A stretch of DNA of 64,000 nt from Paramacrobiotus metropolitanus. Its lineage: Eukaryota > Tardigrada > Eutardigrada > Parachela > Macrobiotidae. Positions within the stretch are counted from its first letter, which is position 1, and the number at the start of each line of letters is the position of its first letter. Of the stretch, positions 45,095 to 57,077 are shown piece after piece. The notes under the pieces are model-generated. The model made no database searches and was not told the origin of the DNA. It was given only the letters and a program-made list of their open reading frames with translations. Where the stretch lies: positions 62,001 to 126,000 of the forward strand of contig NW_026570348.1 of NCBI RefSeq assembly GCF_019649055.1. The letters run 5' to 3'. Made by a program: the position numbers and the translations under genes.

Positions 45095-45919
45095 TAGCTT
45101 CGGCAACTGCTTTTTCTGTCATTTTATTTTTTTATTTTGTTCCATTTGGATAACTTTTGTCTGCTAGTACTGTACCTTTTAATGCTTGAAAATTTAGAAT
45201 TACCGCAACGAGGAGTACCTGAAACATATTAAGCAGGAAGCTTGCAATGGCATTGCGAAGCTTGGGCTAAAACATTACACAACGTACTTTGTTACCTCTT
45301 GTTCACTGCGAGGCACGAACCAGTAATTTTCGTAGCAGTTGCGTATTAGTCGCTTTACAGTATCAGCAGAAAAAGGTGACTTGGTAGATGAATGGCTCAA
45401 TGGCAAATACTACCCGTTTACGTCTGGTATACTGTTTCAATCATATAAACAAGACCACAGCAAAGCTGCCAAGAAAAACAACATCGGGTACAAATCATTC
45501 CCGATCAGCCAATCTAAAAGCTAAAAAAACATCTTCGCTGTCTGTCATGTCACTAAATGTTCCGAGGACAGACACTGCACTTCCACGTTGTATCTCAATA
45601 CTGATTCTCTGACGCAAAAACTCTCCCGAACGAGGGTTACCACTACATTCGCAAATCTTGTCTTATCTGACATGCAATATTAAGTAATAATTTTTTGTTA
45701 AAATGATCAGATGGTTAATTATAATACGAGTAATGTTTTCTGATACGAATTTTTCATCTTTTTAATTATATTTTATTTCATAAAATACTGCTAATCCTTT
45801 GACGGACGGTTCATCTTTCTTTTATCGACATTTTCAACCGAAGTTCAAAGAGTGACAGATAACAGGACAACGAACTTAATCAAAACACGCACAAAAAACA
45901 TCACCCTGCCATTAAGAAT
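45095..45919. other. Intergenic between MAN2C1 and a minus-strand gene
   Basis: The two genes converge here, so it should contain both 3' ends. No gene was recognised. Confidence 0.4.
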
Positions 45920-47559
45920 TTAAAACTGCAATTTAAATCCTTTGGGCTTTGCGATCGGTTTGATCGCCGGCAACTCCACCGGTTTCTGCGCCGGGTTAAT
46001 CCTGTCCAACCGCTGCACCGTTTCCGGCCACATAATCGGCCCATACTCCAGAGCATACTCATTTCCCAACTGCAGCAGACCCTTCCCGCCCTCCACATCC
46101 TCATTCCGGCAGTACATCTCCATCAGCGCATCGAACGCACACCCCGACAAATGCTTGAAATCCTTGAACTGCGTCGGGATGTCTTTGAGCAGCGTCAGCA
46201 GGCGGTACAGCAGTCCGGCATCCCGTTCGCGACGGGCCTGCTCCAGGAGGGTGGTGCACTGACCCGGAATCAGGCGTTGGACACCCGGATGCCGGGATAA
46301 TAACTTATCGGCGTCAGTGAGGGCGGCGGGCGAGGGATGTTGGAACAGCGCCCTCCATAAAAATACACCCACCTGCGAACAATATTTTCTACTAAATCTA
46401 ACCCATCTTTGCTTTTTACCTTTAACAGTAAGTGTTTAATAATACTGTTTACTATTTTGGAATATCTATTTTTTTAATTAACCTATTTTTTTAATTCAGA
46501 GAAAACTGAAATTCAAAGAATTATTTCCGCATTCAGAATTATTTCAGAATAATACCGGTGCAAAAATATTATTATAATAATTATTATTGTTTCAGAGTAT
46601 TATTAATTCCAAATGTATTACTGTTAGGAAACTATTGCTTCCAAACTTTTAAAATATTTCAGAAGAATTTTTCATTGAGAAAATTTCGTACACCAAGAGT
46701 TCAAGAGAATATTCAATTATTACGATTTTATTTTTCTTTTGTAAGTCTTATAATAATTTCTACAAATAACACAAACCTGCAATTCCTTAAACTCCGCCGC
46801 GTAATCGACAAATTCGTTGAGGGAATCGAACTGTTCCGGACAGGGATAGGTGTTCACAGCGCGATAAATACTGAAACGGAAGAGATTAATAATCTTCCGT
46901 CGTCCGAGTGGATAATCGCGAAAAGCCGTCTTGAAGACGTCTACCGAGTCCCGAAACCGCCCGGCCATCCATAGCGCATTGCCCAGGTAGTGCTGCAGCT
47001 TCATCTGTCTCTCAAACTCCTCTTCATTATGCTCCGCCATGATTTTCTGGCAGAGTTCTACTCCTTCGACGCGTCCGTGTTGTGCGCAGGTGGAAGCGTA
47101 TTTGACAAGATCCATGATTGGCAGCGCTTTCCCTTCGCGATCTGCCGTCTCCAGTTTGGACAGCATGGCGTCCGGATCAAGGTAATTTTGTGGAGAATGC
47201 CTGGATTCGGCTTTTCCCTGGATTCGTGATGAGAGGAAGGATGGCTCCGCGATGGGCTGCACAGGCGTCAAGCTCCGACTCATGCGCCGCAGACGATTGT
47301 ACTCGTGTTTCATCGCGAAATCATTGCGGATTTTGTGCTTGAGATGGACGGATTTCAGATACTCGTCAATGGAGGCCGCGGCATCCGGTTTCTTCGCATC
47401 TGCAGGAACAGGAGTGCCATCCTCACGGGTACCAGACGCACCAAAGGATCGCGTAGAGAAGGTACATCGCTCGATGTCAAGCGATAGCGTTCGGCAGAAA
47501 TATCGTTCGTCCCAGAAAACACACCACGATGCAAGTCGTCTAACTGTTGCGTGCATCAT
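45920..47559 (-). CDS. Probable mitochondrial helical-repeat (PPR-like) protein, copy 1
   Basis: Two exons, complement(46777-47559) and complement(45920-46372), phase 0, 411 residues. The start ATG at 47559 opens a basic, hydroxyl-rich N-terminus with scattered Arg and Cys, compatible with a mitochondrial presequence. Residues about 130-400 are predicted mostly helical, in paired-helix patterns (LVKYASTCAQHGRVEGVELCQKI, YLGNALWMAGRFRDSVDVF) like TPR or PPR proteins such as PTCD2. I cannot confirm the family. It diverges head-to-head from VPS39 with 564 bp between start codons. Exon 1 is duplicated at 56295-57077. Confidence 0.65.
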
Positions 47560-48123
47560 CACAATATGCAGACGATTTCAAGTTTAAACAGCAAAGCATG
47601 AGCTGAGCTGAACTTTCTACTCAGCTCAGAAAAACTCGGAAAAGGAAAGAGTGCATTAAAGAAGACCCATCATTGATGGGCCATCAAGCTGAAAAATTAA
47701 AAAATTTTTGATTTCGCGATTTCGTGCACGCACTGAAGCAGCTGAAACACCCGGAAATAGGCGACCGCCCACGAAAGCGCTGATAACGGGAGGTTACTTG
47801 AATAAAAATCGGAAAACCAGCTGATTCGTGGATTTTGTATGAACTCCGTTACTAGATTTATAGCATATTTACTTTTAATTCGTATTTACTTTATATCAAT
47901 AAATTCGTGTCTGATTATCTTTCGAATTCTACCGCGCCTTTTGGCGGATCTATCTCTGATGTCGCCTGATGATTTTGGATTGCTGTTCTAGCGCGTAATC
48001 AGGGCAGCACAGTTGATGTCAACGCGTGATATTGGACACCATAAGGTGCCACTGAGCCAGCGTTGTGGAATTACGGTTTAATCATTAATGAGAAACATCT
48101 GAAAGCGGACGACCATTGCAAAC
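47560..48123. promoter_or_regulatory. Bidirectional promoter region, copy 1
   Basis: It separates the divergent start codons of the helical-repeat gene and VPS39. A block at about 47751-47830 (CCCGGAAATAGGCGACCGCC, then GATAACGGGAGGTTACTTGA) is conserved at 57294-57370, whereas the surrounding sequence has diverged. That suggests a functional element. Confidence 0.6.
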
Positions 48124-51100
48124 ATGTTGGACATTTACGGGCTCGTCAGCGTTCTGCCTCGTCTTCCGCTGACGATTGAGTCGTTAGCCACGTATGGTAT
48201 GGCGACAGGGATTCTTTTTTGTGCTTAAGTCAATGTCTGATATGAAATTTTGCTTGACGCTTGCAACTTGTTTCGATGTTTATTGTTTCGTAGAGGACAA
48301 CATCTTCGTGGGCACCCGCGAGGGGCATCTGATCATGTACAAAACGGAATTCCGTGGCACGTTTAATAAAGGTTAGCTGTACGGTTTATCGCGCAGGTCG
48401 TCTTTTCGACTTACACTTATGATATTTTTCGATACTTTGGCAATTTAATTGTTTTCTCGTCATAGATGGCATCGAAGAGGCGGAGATATCACTGGTGAAA
48501 TCAAGCAAGAATTTCTCTAAGAAGCCCATTTCCCAGGTAGGTAACTGATGAATATTGTTCTTTAGTGCCCTCACCATAAAGGGGGCATTTTCTAGTTTGT
48601 ACCATTTACATCTGCGGTAATTAAGTGTTGACAACTTTTTCATGATTTTTATTTTGATATATGAAAATAAATTTTATCTTTGATTTTTATCTATTTGTTT
48701 ATTGTTTTATCTATTTTTGTTTATTTATTTGTTTTTATCTATTGATTTACTTATTGACTCTGATTACTCCTTTTTTTATATTTATCTGTTTTGCATACTT
48801 TATTTATTTCGGTTTCTTTTAATTATTTTAATTAATAATTTTTTAAGATAACTTATTTTGGTGTTTTCCCACTGTCTTGGTTGCAGTTGGCGGTGATTCC
48901 GGAGTTTCACATGCTGGTGTGTTTATCCGACAACATTGTGAGCATTCACGATCTGGGCTCGACCGAATCGGGCAGTTTCCCGGTGCTGGACACGTTGAGC
49001 AAGACAAAAGGCGCCACTCTCTTCACGTTGTGCACCGTACGGGATCCCGAGTCCAAATTCAACACCAAAGTGACCATGTGTGTGGTTGTTCGCCAACGAT
49101 TGCTGGTACGCTACTTGTTTAAAATAAATCGTAAATTTTCTGGGGAAAAATAATTTTTCTTGATGTAAAACTACCCGGTTGCTCTGCCAGCCAACTTTGT
49201 TCAAAGCCATATCTATATGATAATGATTTTCGTTATTTTATTTTTCGTTGTGGAAAAAATAGCTGTTTTATGTTTTACTTTGCCGGTTTTGAATCTTTAG
49301 CGTTTTTTCCGTTTCTTGCTTAGATTGATGTGTTTAGTACAGTGATTTTTTGTCTGATATACATTTATTTTTTAGGTGTATTACTTGAAGTCTTCGTACG
49401 AGAAAAAATTCGAGGAAGTGCAGGTTGGTTATCTTGCGCTTTTCATTTGCCGAAATTCCGCTAATATGTTGCATTTTGCAGACCGGTGTTAAATTAAGTG
49501 TGCCAGATACACCGAAATGTGTGGTGTGGGTCAACGATGTGTTATACGTGAACGTTGCCGGAGAATATCAACGAATGAGGGTACGTTTTATTTGTACCTT
49601 TCTGCTTCTGTGGATGATAAAGTCTGTGTGAATTTTCGCATGCTTATCGTACAGTATTCCACCAGATTCGCAAACTGTCTTTCTAGTTGAACGGCGATTA
49701 CGACAAACTCTTCCCCATCGATAAGAACCAGGAGCCCAAGATCTTGCCGCTGCCGGACGGGCGTATCGCTTTCGGTTACGATAACCGCTGCGTGTTTGCC
49801 ACGCCCGACGGGAACATTAGCCGCGAGACGCTGACGTGGTCCGGTGTGCCCAACCAGATCGCGCAGGATGCCCCGTTCCTCTTTGCCCTCTTCCCCAATT
49901 ATGTGGAGATCCGTCCGTACGAACCAGCCGGCAAGGGCGACGAGGCCATGCAGCGGATCGAGATTGCCAAGGCCAAATGGGCCTGTGAATCGCACACCAA
50001 GGGAATCACGTATATTGCGTCGCCCACGGCGATCTGGGCGCTGAAGAGCGCCACGTCGGTGCAGCTGATTGATCGGCTGCTGAATGCCAAACAGTTTGAA
50101 TTAGCGGAAAATATTGCGGTAAACAATTAGAAAAAATTAGAAAATTCTAGTTCTGCTTTTTTGTTGCTTACCTTACAGTAACTGGATTTATCAGTTTACT
50201 TTGGATTTTCGTACGTACAGTTGTATATACACTTTTTTCGGCATGTTATTGTGCTGTTATTTTTTGGTTTGCAGAAATACTCGACAGTGGGCGAATCCAT
50301 CAAGACGGAATGGTTTCAGCGGATTCGAAATATTTATGCGTTCCAGCTGTTTTGTGATCATGAATTTCGCAGATCGTTCGGTCTGTACTCTGAACTGGGC
50401 ACGGAGCCACCGTTTGTAATCGGTTTACTGCCGGACTTCCTTCCCACGGTCAGAGAAACCATGGTGTATCCCAGTAAATTGCCCGAACTAACCGGCTCGT
50501 CGCTGGAGAAAGCCACATTTGCGCTCATCGAATATCTAACCGAGGTAATTTTATTAGACAGGAATGTGACGAAAACAGGACTGGGAAAGGGAATCGATCA
50601 CAGATTTTCCGATTTACAGTAGATACTGCATATTGTTTGTTTTACCGGTTAAGTACAAGTATACTATAATCACTTGAAAGTGTGTAATGTTAATAATTTG
50701 AACAAATTACACTTTGTTTAACGAAATTCTGTAATAATCTGATTTTTGTTGAACCTCTTAATTTTCTGCAGTTTAATCAACTTGAGTTTTGCCCTGTTGC
50801 ACTGTAATACCGTTTGATTTTCTGTGTAACTTTTGTGTTTGGGTGTACAGTGGCGACAGAAATTGAGTCTGGAAAGCAGCCGTCGCAATGGTGAACGCAC
50901 TGAAGAAGAAATCGCCAAATCGGACGCATTAATGCAGATTGTAGATACATCGCTACTCAAGTGCTACTTGGTAACGAACCGCTTCCTGGTCAGCACGCTG
51001 CTGCGCCTGCCCGATAACCACTGCAACTTTGAGGAAAGCGAGCGTTGCTTGAAGAAAGCCGACCGTCTGGATGAGCTGATCATTTTGTACAAAAGCAAGA

Positions 51101-53301
51101 AATGCCACAAGAAAGGTCAGTTGTCAGTCTTGTATGGATACCTGCTTCCGGGTGTTTACGTACTTAACGGACTGTTTTTTTCGAACAGCGTTGGAGTTTT
51201 TAAAAGGCCAGATGGATCTGCCGAAATCGACCTTAGCTGGCCATTTGAAAATGGCGCAGTATCTGGGAGAAATCGCCAAAGATGAACTGGATTTGGTGTT
51301 CCAGTATGCGCGCTACGTTATCCGAGCAAAACCCATTGATGGTCTAAAGGTGAGTTCCGTGTTCCTTGTACATTACCGCAAAGCGGTACTAGAATTGTTT
51401 GAATATGTGTGTTGTTACTTGTTTGTGTTAATTCTCGTGCATTACTAATTTTGATTAAATTTTTTGTTCTCAAAACACAATGACTATTTCTTGTAAATCG
51501 CTGCAGTTTTGCATAATTTTTGTTGTTGTAATACAGTACTCGTATGCATTCTATATGTGAAACGAACTGGATGTTTGATAGTAACTTGTAAGCTGGTTCA
51601 TTTTTCATAACTGCGACCATTAAAGTTATTACAGTTAATTTATTGAAACAGTGACGGTGATAGGCATTTGACGTCGTGTTTTTTGACAGATTTTCACGGA
51701 TGAGAATTTTGACTGCATCGACATTCCGCGCGATCGAGTGTTTGAATTCCTGAATCGGAATGCGCCGGACCTCGTGGTGCCATATTTGGAGCACATTATC
51801 AATGTGTGGAACGATGAGACGGATGCGTTCCATACTGCACTGGCAGAAGCCTACCTCAAGCGCGTGGGGCTGATTAAAGATAACGCTGACGCGGTGGCCA
51901 TCTCGGAGTTGCGGAAGACGTTGCAGGGTTTCTTGGCCGCTTCCGAGAACTACACACCGGCGGTCTGCTGGCACATGTCCCGCTAAAGTGTAAGGCTTGA
52001 GCAGTGGTATTATAGGACAAACGGCACGGCTTTCTTAAGAACCTGTAGTGTACAAATACGTAGAAGTAGTGTAAAGCTCCGGCATATTAATGGTAAATTT
52101 TGCTAAATGAATTTTTCATTTTATATTGAAAGAGTTTATGTGGGTATTTTACGTGATACCTTTTTTATTATTTTGACACTTTTTTATATTTGTCTTGTAT
52201 AATGTTTCGATAATTTGTTTTAAAGACAGTTCACGCAAAAATGTGTGCAGTGCATACGTTAGCATCCTAGTAGCGATTCACGTTTTGGTTTATGCCGGTG
52301 ACGATCAGCTTTGGATAAATCGGAGCTTTGTCTTCTTCCAGGCATGTTCGAAGAACGCGCGCTGATTTTGGGACGCATGGGTCGGTTTGAGCAGGCTCTC
52401 GGACTGTATGTTCATGTGCTGAAGGATGACGACAAAGCCGAAAAGTGAGTATTCCTTTTACAGCATTGGCGTCGTTACGCTGTGGAGCAACCTTTAGGTT
52501 GTTCGTAGAGTTTATTGACGTTTCCATTCGGCTGTGCATTTGTGTTAACGACTTGCATCATTGTAGGTTCTGTGAGCAGTTTTACGATCCAAAGAACATC
52601 GACGCCTCTCAAGTATATTATCTTCTATTTAAAACCTACGTCAAACCACCGGAACCCAGTACACTGGGCGTTCTCCTGAATGATCCGCCCTCCACGGAAC
52701 GGAAGCTGGACGAAGCTTTCCGCATCCTCCGCCGGCACAGCAGCCGCATCGACTACGCCAAGGGCATGGAGCTGGTGCCGAAGACGGTGTCCGTGGCGGA
52801 ATTGTCGGATTTTCTCATCACGGCGCTGCAGGTGCTGACAGCCCGTCGCCGCCAGGTGGAACTGATGAAGAGTCTGCATTACGCGGAGTATCTGCAGATG
52901 CAGTACCGGCGTATTGCCTGGGAGGGGGAGATGTTCACGCTGAGTGAGGATGATACGTGTGAGATCTGCCGGAAGCGCATTGGCAGAAATACGTAAGACA
53001 AAATCAAAATTTATGGATGTTATTAATTATCTTAGCTGAAAAGAACATTTGATTATTTTTAATTAATATGTTTTTTAACAGGGCTTTCACCAAACTCCTT
53101 ATACAAATACATTACGCTTGGTGGATTCCCAGACGTTATATAGACCCAGTCACGGGTTTCAATGCGAAATATGTTTGCATCCATCTTGTCTGTGATTTTA
53201 TTATTTTACCGAACCATTTTGTCAAGTTTTGCATGCTACGTTGTATGAGAGATGCTTTTTTACTACTGTTCTGGAAATTTTTTTGGGTTTCGCGCAGCTG
53301 A
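48124..53301 (+). pseudogene. VPS39: VPS39 (Vam6), copy 1, frame-broken
   Basis: VPS39 is a HOPS tethering subunit for late endosome-lysosome fusion. Exons: 48124-48196, 48294-48371, 48466-48536, 48887-49105, 49376-49423, 49482-49580, 49687-50118, 50275-50544, 50851-51115, 51189-51349, 51690-51989, 52342-52444, 52567-52992 and 53082 on. The CNH domain (exons 1-7), the helical region and C-terminal CEICRKRIG are readable. In exon 11 one base is missing (CGGTC-TGCTGG against CGGTCCTGCTAG in copy 2), giving a stop at 51984. Exon 14 has lost the zinc-finger HYxC spacing seen in copy 2. Exon 7 is intact here, unlike copy 2. It could be a pseudogene or an assembly artefact. Confidence 0.85.
48661..48850. 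repeat. Low-complexity TTTA/TTTG tract in VPS39 copy 1 intron 3
   Basis: T-rich simple sequence with repeated TTTATTTATTTG and TTTATCTATT words. The corresponding intron of copy 2 has a different low-complexity tract. Confidence 0.6.
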
Positions 53302-53330
53302 AGTACCGGTTCACCAGACGTATCACAATC

Positions 53331-53974
53331 ATATGATCACAATCAATCACAATTAATTAAGCAATGTGAATAATTATTAATATAATTGTTTATTGATAGT
53401 ACCTGCGACCGCGTAAGACGTATGTATCTCTGTACTGTGCAGCACCGGGAAAATATAACACATGTCTAAATTTTTGCAAACTGAAGCAGGTGATTTAAAT
53501 TATTATTTCTGGATTATATATTCGAGACTTTCCCAACTTAATTTAGCCATATCTGCACATATTGTTCCAAGCTCCGTTTTCTTTCCCTTTTGTCTTAAAA
53601 AAACGACAGCAACGCGGATGATAATTTTTCGCGTTGGGAAACAATTGCACGGAGAAGTGGATTCACAAAATTTATCACGTGGACAAATCACCAAACTTGG
53701 TAGTCTAAGGGTTGAGAAAAACATTGAGAAAAACATCAGAGTACATAAAATAAAATATGCTTAACAATCTGACAGTAAGCCAATAAAGCAGATCCTTTGC
53801 GCGAGTTACAGCGAAAAAAACATCTAAATAATTACACTGAATAAAATCAAAAGGAAGACCAGCGTCAGCCACACATCGTTACCGAATCAATACGTAGTCT
53901 AAGTAGATCCAATTTTCACCCTTCGAATTCTCGTTCGAAAAATTCTGGCGGACTATTGCTGGTTCTGCAGGGAA
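53331..53974. other. Single-copy intergenic spacer between the duplication and the next gene
   Basis: AT-rich, with a simple (ATCACA)-like stretch near 53325-53360. No supported gene. It should hold the 3' end of the minus-strand gene at 53975. Confidence 0.4.
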
Positions 53975-54949
53975 CTACTCTGCATCTTGCTCGTGCCTCT
54001 CCCGGTAATAACGAATCCAAAGTCCTCTCAACTCCAGAAAAAACTCGCCAAGGGGAAAGGCAAACACTCGCGACGATCCATCTGGATACCGGATATCCAG
54101 GGAGAATTCCACAGCATCTTTAATGTTTTTTTCGTCAGCACGGTGTTGAAAAATCAGATGCATATCGAAGACTCTTAGGATATCTTTGGCTGTCATTTTT
54201 TCCACATTGCGATCATACACCTCTTCACCGCTGACTAGATAATATTTGGTCTTGCCTCTACCCACCGGCACGCCTTCATGCGCGGGTTTACAGCTGTCCG
54301 CGTGCGTCGGCGGTTTCGTCCGTGGGTTTGCAACTCTCCGGAAAACAAATAAACTGGCCCAAAACGGCCCTGTCTTACCGGGCGGGTAATAAGCCACCTT
54401 CATGGCCAGACAGTACTGGAACTGGGTCGTCGGTCCCAACAAATTAGCCGATTCAATGAATAAATGCGTCAGTCTCTCGTGCGTAAAAGCAACTTCAAAG
54501 ACAATTACATCCGGATTTTTCTTTTCGTACTCCTTAGTCACCAGTCCGGAAAAACGAACAATCTTCTCGCTCTTCCGGGGGATAACTACACCGCATCCCA
54601 ACCTATCCACAACATTTGCAATTTTGCCTTCTGTTAGAGAAACGAAATCTTTGCTCTTGGCGCGGAGGTTCTCCATGACGATGTCCATCAGCTGACCAAT
54701 GGCGCCACCGTGGACATCCGTAGCGTGAACCACTGCGTAAACCCATTGCATATGAACCAGCAGTCGGCAGGGCCCGTCGTACTCGTCCGCGTAATAAATC
54801 CAATCGGCGGCGTCGTAATCACTGTGCAGCCCAACGGCGAACTGGACATCCGGTTCGAAGGCATGGGCGTTAACCAGTGACGCTACTTGATCGAGATCAC
54901 GGATGAGAGCCGGTTTACTGATCAGTTCTACCAACGGAAACACAGACAT
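53975..54949 (-). CDS. Unrecognised intronless protein, 324 residues
   Basis: A single uninterrupted reading frame from ATG at 54949 (MSVFPLVELISKP) to a TGA-type end at 53975. An upstream in-frame extension exists but is hydrophobic and lacks a good start context. The protein is mixed alpha/beta in feel, with no signal peptide and no clear membrane span. Readable parts include VGLHSDYDAADWIYYADEY, MQWVYAVVHATDVHGGAIGQ and LGEFFLELRGLWIRYYRER. The lack of introns is unusual here and could mean a retrocopy. It lies 45 bp downstream of the gene at 54995-56056 on the same strand. I do not recognise a family. Confidence 0.6.
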   Translation of the reverse strand: MSVFPLVELISKPALIRDLDQVASLVNAHAFEPDVQFAVGLHSDYDAADWIYYADEYDGPCRLLVHMQWVYAVVHATDVHGGAIGQLMDIVMENLRAKSKDFVSLTEGKIANVVDRLGCGVVIPRKSEKIVRFSGLVTKEYEKKNPDVIVFEVAFTHERLTHLFIESANLLGPTTQFQYCLAMKVAYYPPGKTGPFWASLFVFRRVANPRTKPPTHADSCKPAHEGVPVGRGKTKYYLVSGEEVYDRNVEKMTAKDILRVFDMHLIFQHRADEKNIKDAVEFSLDIRYPDGSSRVFAFPLGEFFLELRGLWIRYYRERHEQDAE

Positions 54950-54994
54950 AACTATGAGCAAGCGTACAAAATTACAACATACAACAAGAAACAA

Positions 54995-56056
54995 CTAAAC
55001 GGGCTCTTTCATCACAGTCAAAGCTCCGGCGCAGCCGATATTACCGCTGTGCGAACGCACACACCTACCCCGCAATTCCACAGATTCTGCATCGAATTCT
55101 TTAATCAAATGCTGCACCGTAGAAATCATCACATCCAGCACTGACAAAAACTTCCACATTGTATCCTGCAACACGTCAGGGATATCATCATAGGCCACAT
55201 TGTAGGATGTTATGAAATATAACCGTCCGGCATATATACTCACTTTGCCATGTGTTTCCATCAACAGCAGGCCACCCAGCGGAGTCAGGGCGCTTTTCAG
55301 GGCAGATTGCGACTGCACGGGAACAGCGTGCTGCAGGAGACAACTCAGTCCGCCAGTTACATCCAGAACAATTCCTCGGTCAGCATCCAGGCAGGCGTGC
55401 AGCGCGTACAGCGCACTGTCCGACAGCTCCCCGGGGCAGCCAGCGTCGCTGACAGCACCTTCAGACGGGAGCGCCGCTCCATCAGTACAGGCAGGCACGC
55501 CGATGCCAGATGCAGGCGCTGGCGCGGGGAGAGGTCGACGGCCGCGTCGCACAAACGGGCCAGTTCATGGCGCACATGCTCGTACCTTCCTCGCATCAGT
55601 GCAGCGATCACCTCTTCGACGAGGAACGAGTGGGTGTTGTCGTCCGCAGTGTCCGCTGCAACAGACAACCAAAACAGTTACCACGCGATAGCATTCGTGC
55701 GTCTGTATCCCACTAACCGTTTGATGCTGGCAAGGTAAGACTGCTGCGGAAGACTCGCATTTTCTACAAACGGACATGTACGAACCACAGCGAATCAGAC
55801 CAACAAGAAAACGGAGGGCTACCTCAACGATCTCGGCCAAATCGTCCAGGAAAGAACGTACTGCCGGAGTAACCGTCACCGACATGGCTCGGATAGAGTG
55901 ACGCTGGGGAGTGGATACAGCAGGAAGGCGGGTCCTCACGAGGCCCCGACTGCCCCAGGATGGGGAAAGAAAACAGCCGTGTCGCGCACCAGCTCCAGCG
56001 GCAAGCTTTGCTGCCTGGGCTTGTCGCATCAGATTTCGGCTAAGAGTGGATGCCAT
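54995..56056 (-). pseudogene. Unrecognised gene, possibly mitochondrial, with a frameshift
   Basis: Exon 1 complement(55801-56056) starts MASTLSRNLMRQAQ, an Arg- and Ala-rich N-terminus like a mitochondrial presequence. Exon 2 complement(54995-55655) continues in phase (FLVEEVIAALMRGRYEHVRH). Near 55427-55440, in a CCCCGGGG run, the sensible reading shifts by one base (before: LKVLSATLAAP; after: GELSDSALYALHACLDADRG) and then runs open to the stop at 54995. The total would be about 305 residues. A missing base in a homopolymer run suggests a sequencing error, but a real lesion is possible. It lies between the two duplication copies and is single-copy. Confidence 0.5.
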
Positions 56057-56294
56057 GACCTGAAACGACAATAATTACATTGTACGAGTACGACTCGTAA
56101 TTATAATGATACCTTCACCATCCTGAGCCAGCAAGCTGCAAGACGAAATTCCCGAGCAAACGGGACTGCCTGATGGTCATTTCATTCCTTAACTAAGATC
56201 TTAATAATAATAATTCGCCGTATTAATAACTGGTCATACTGATAATTACGCTAATTACGGAAGTTTTTTAACAGTTACTGTAAATAATACAAAC

Positions 56295-57077
56295 CTGCGA
56301 TTCCTTGAACTCCGCGGCGTAGTCAACAAATTCGTTGAGAAAATCGAGTTCTTCCGGACAAGGATAGGTGTTTACAGCGCGATAAATACTGAAACGGAAG
56401 AGATTAATGATCTTCGGTCGCCCGAGTGGATAATCACGAAAAACGTTCTGGAAGACGTCCACCGAGTCCCGAAATCGCCCGGCCATCCATAGCGCACTGC
56501 CCAGGTAGTGCTGCAGCTTCATCTGTTTCTCAAACTCCTCTTCATTATGCTCCGCCATGATTTTCTGGCAGAGTTCTACTCCTTCAACGCGTCCGTGTTG
56601 TGCGCAGGTGGAAGCGTATTTGACAAGATCCATGATTGGCAGCGCTTTCCCTTCGCGATCTGCCGTCTCCAGTTTGGACAGCATGGCGTCCGGATCAAGG
56701 TAATTTTGTGGAGAATGCCTGGATTCGGCTTTTCCCTGGATTCGTGATGAGAGGAAGGATGGCTCCGCGATGGGCTGCACAGGCGTCAAGCTCCGACTCA
56801 TGCGCCGCAGACGATTGTACTCGTGTTTCATCGCGAAATCATTGCGGATTTTGTGCTTGAGATGGACGGATTTCAGATACTCGTCAATGGAGGCCGCGGC
56901 ATCCGGTTTCTTCGCATCTGCAGGAACAGGAGTGCCATCCTCACGGGTACCAGACGCACCAAAGGATCGCGTAGAGAAGGTACATCGCTCGATGTCAAGC
57001 GATAGCGTTCGGCAGAAATATCGTTCGTCCCAGAAAACACACCACGATGCAAGTCGTCTAACTGTTGCGTGCATCAT
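56295..57077 (-). pseudogene. Helical-repeat protein, copy 2, lacking its last exon
   Basis: It equals exon 1 of the gene at 45920-47559 (261 codons, open throughout) with a few substitutions clustered at its 3' end. The donor CAG|GTTTGT is kept. The second exon is absent: after about 17 bp of intron the sequence becomes unrelated and leads into the gene at 54995-56056 on the same strand. It may be dead, or its transcript may splice into a downstream exon. Confidence 0.75.

Larger units (their letters stand above)
46760..53330 (+). repeat. Segmental duplication, copy 1
   Basis: This copy runs from just inside the first intron of the helical-repeat gene, through the shared promoter, to past the VPS39 3' end. 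Its partner is 56278-63060. Homology breaks off about 17 bp after the helical-repeat donor site. Identity is patchy: near-identical over about 48887-51130, introns included, but strongly diverged in the introns before 48886. Confidence 0.9.

Noticed and set aside
45339-45612. Short plus-strand ORFs after MAN2C1
   Set aside because: No start context, homology or exon structure. Probably 3' flank.
46990-47587. Several plus-strand ORFs duplicated at 56508-57105
   Set aside because: They are shadows of the minus-strand helical-repeat exon and are conserved only because the segment is duplicated.
53462-53764. 100-codon plus-strand ORF and an antisense ORF over it
   Set aside because: AT-rich intergenic DNA with no family resemblance or splice signals.
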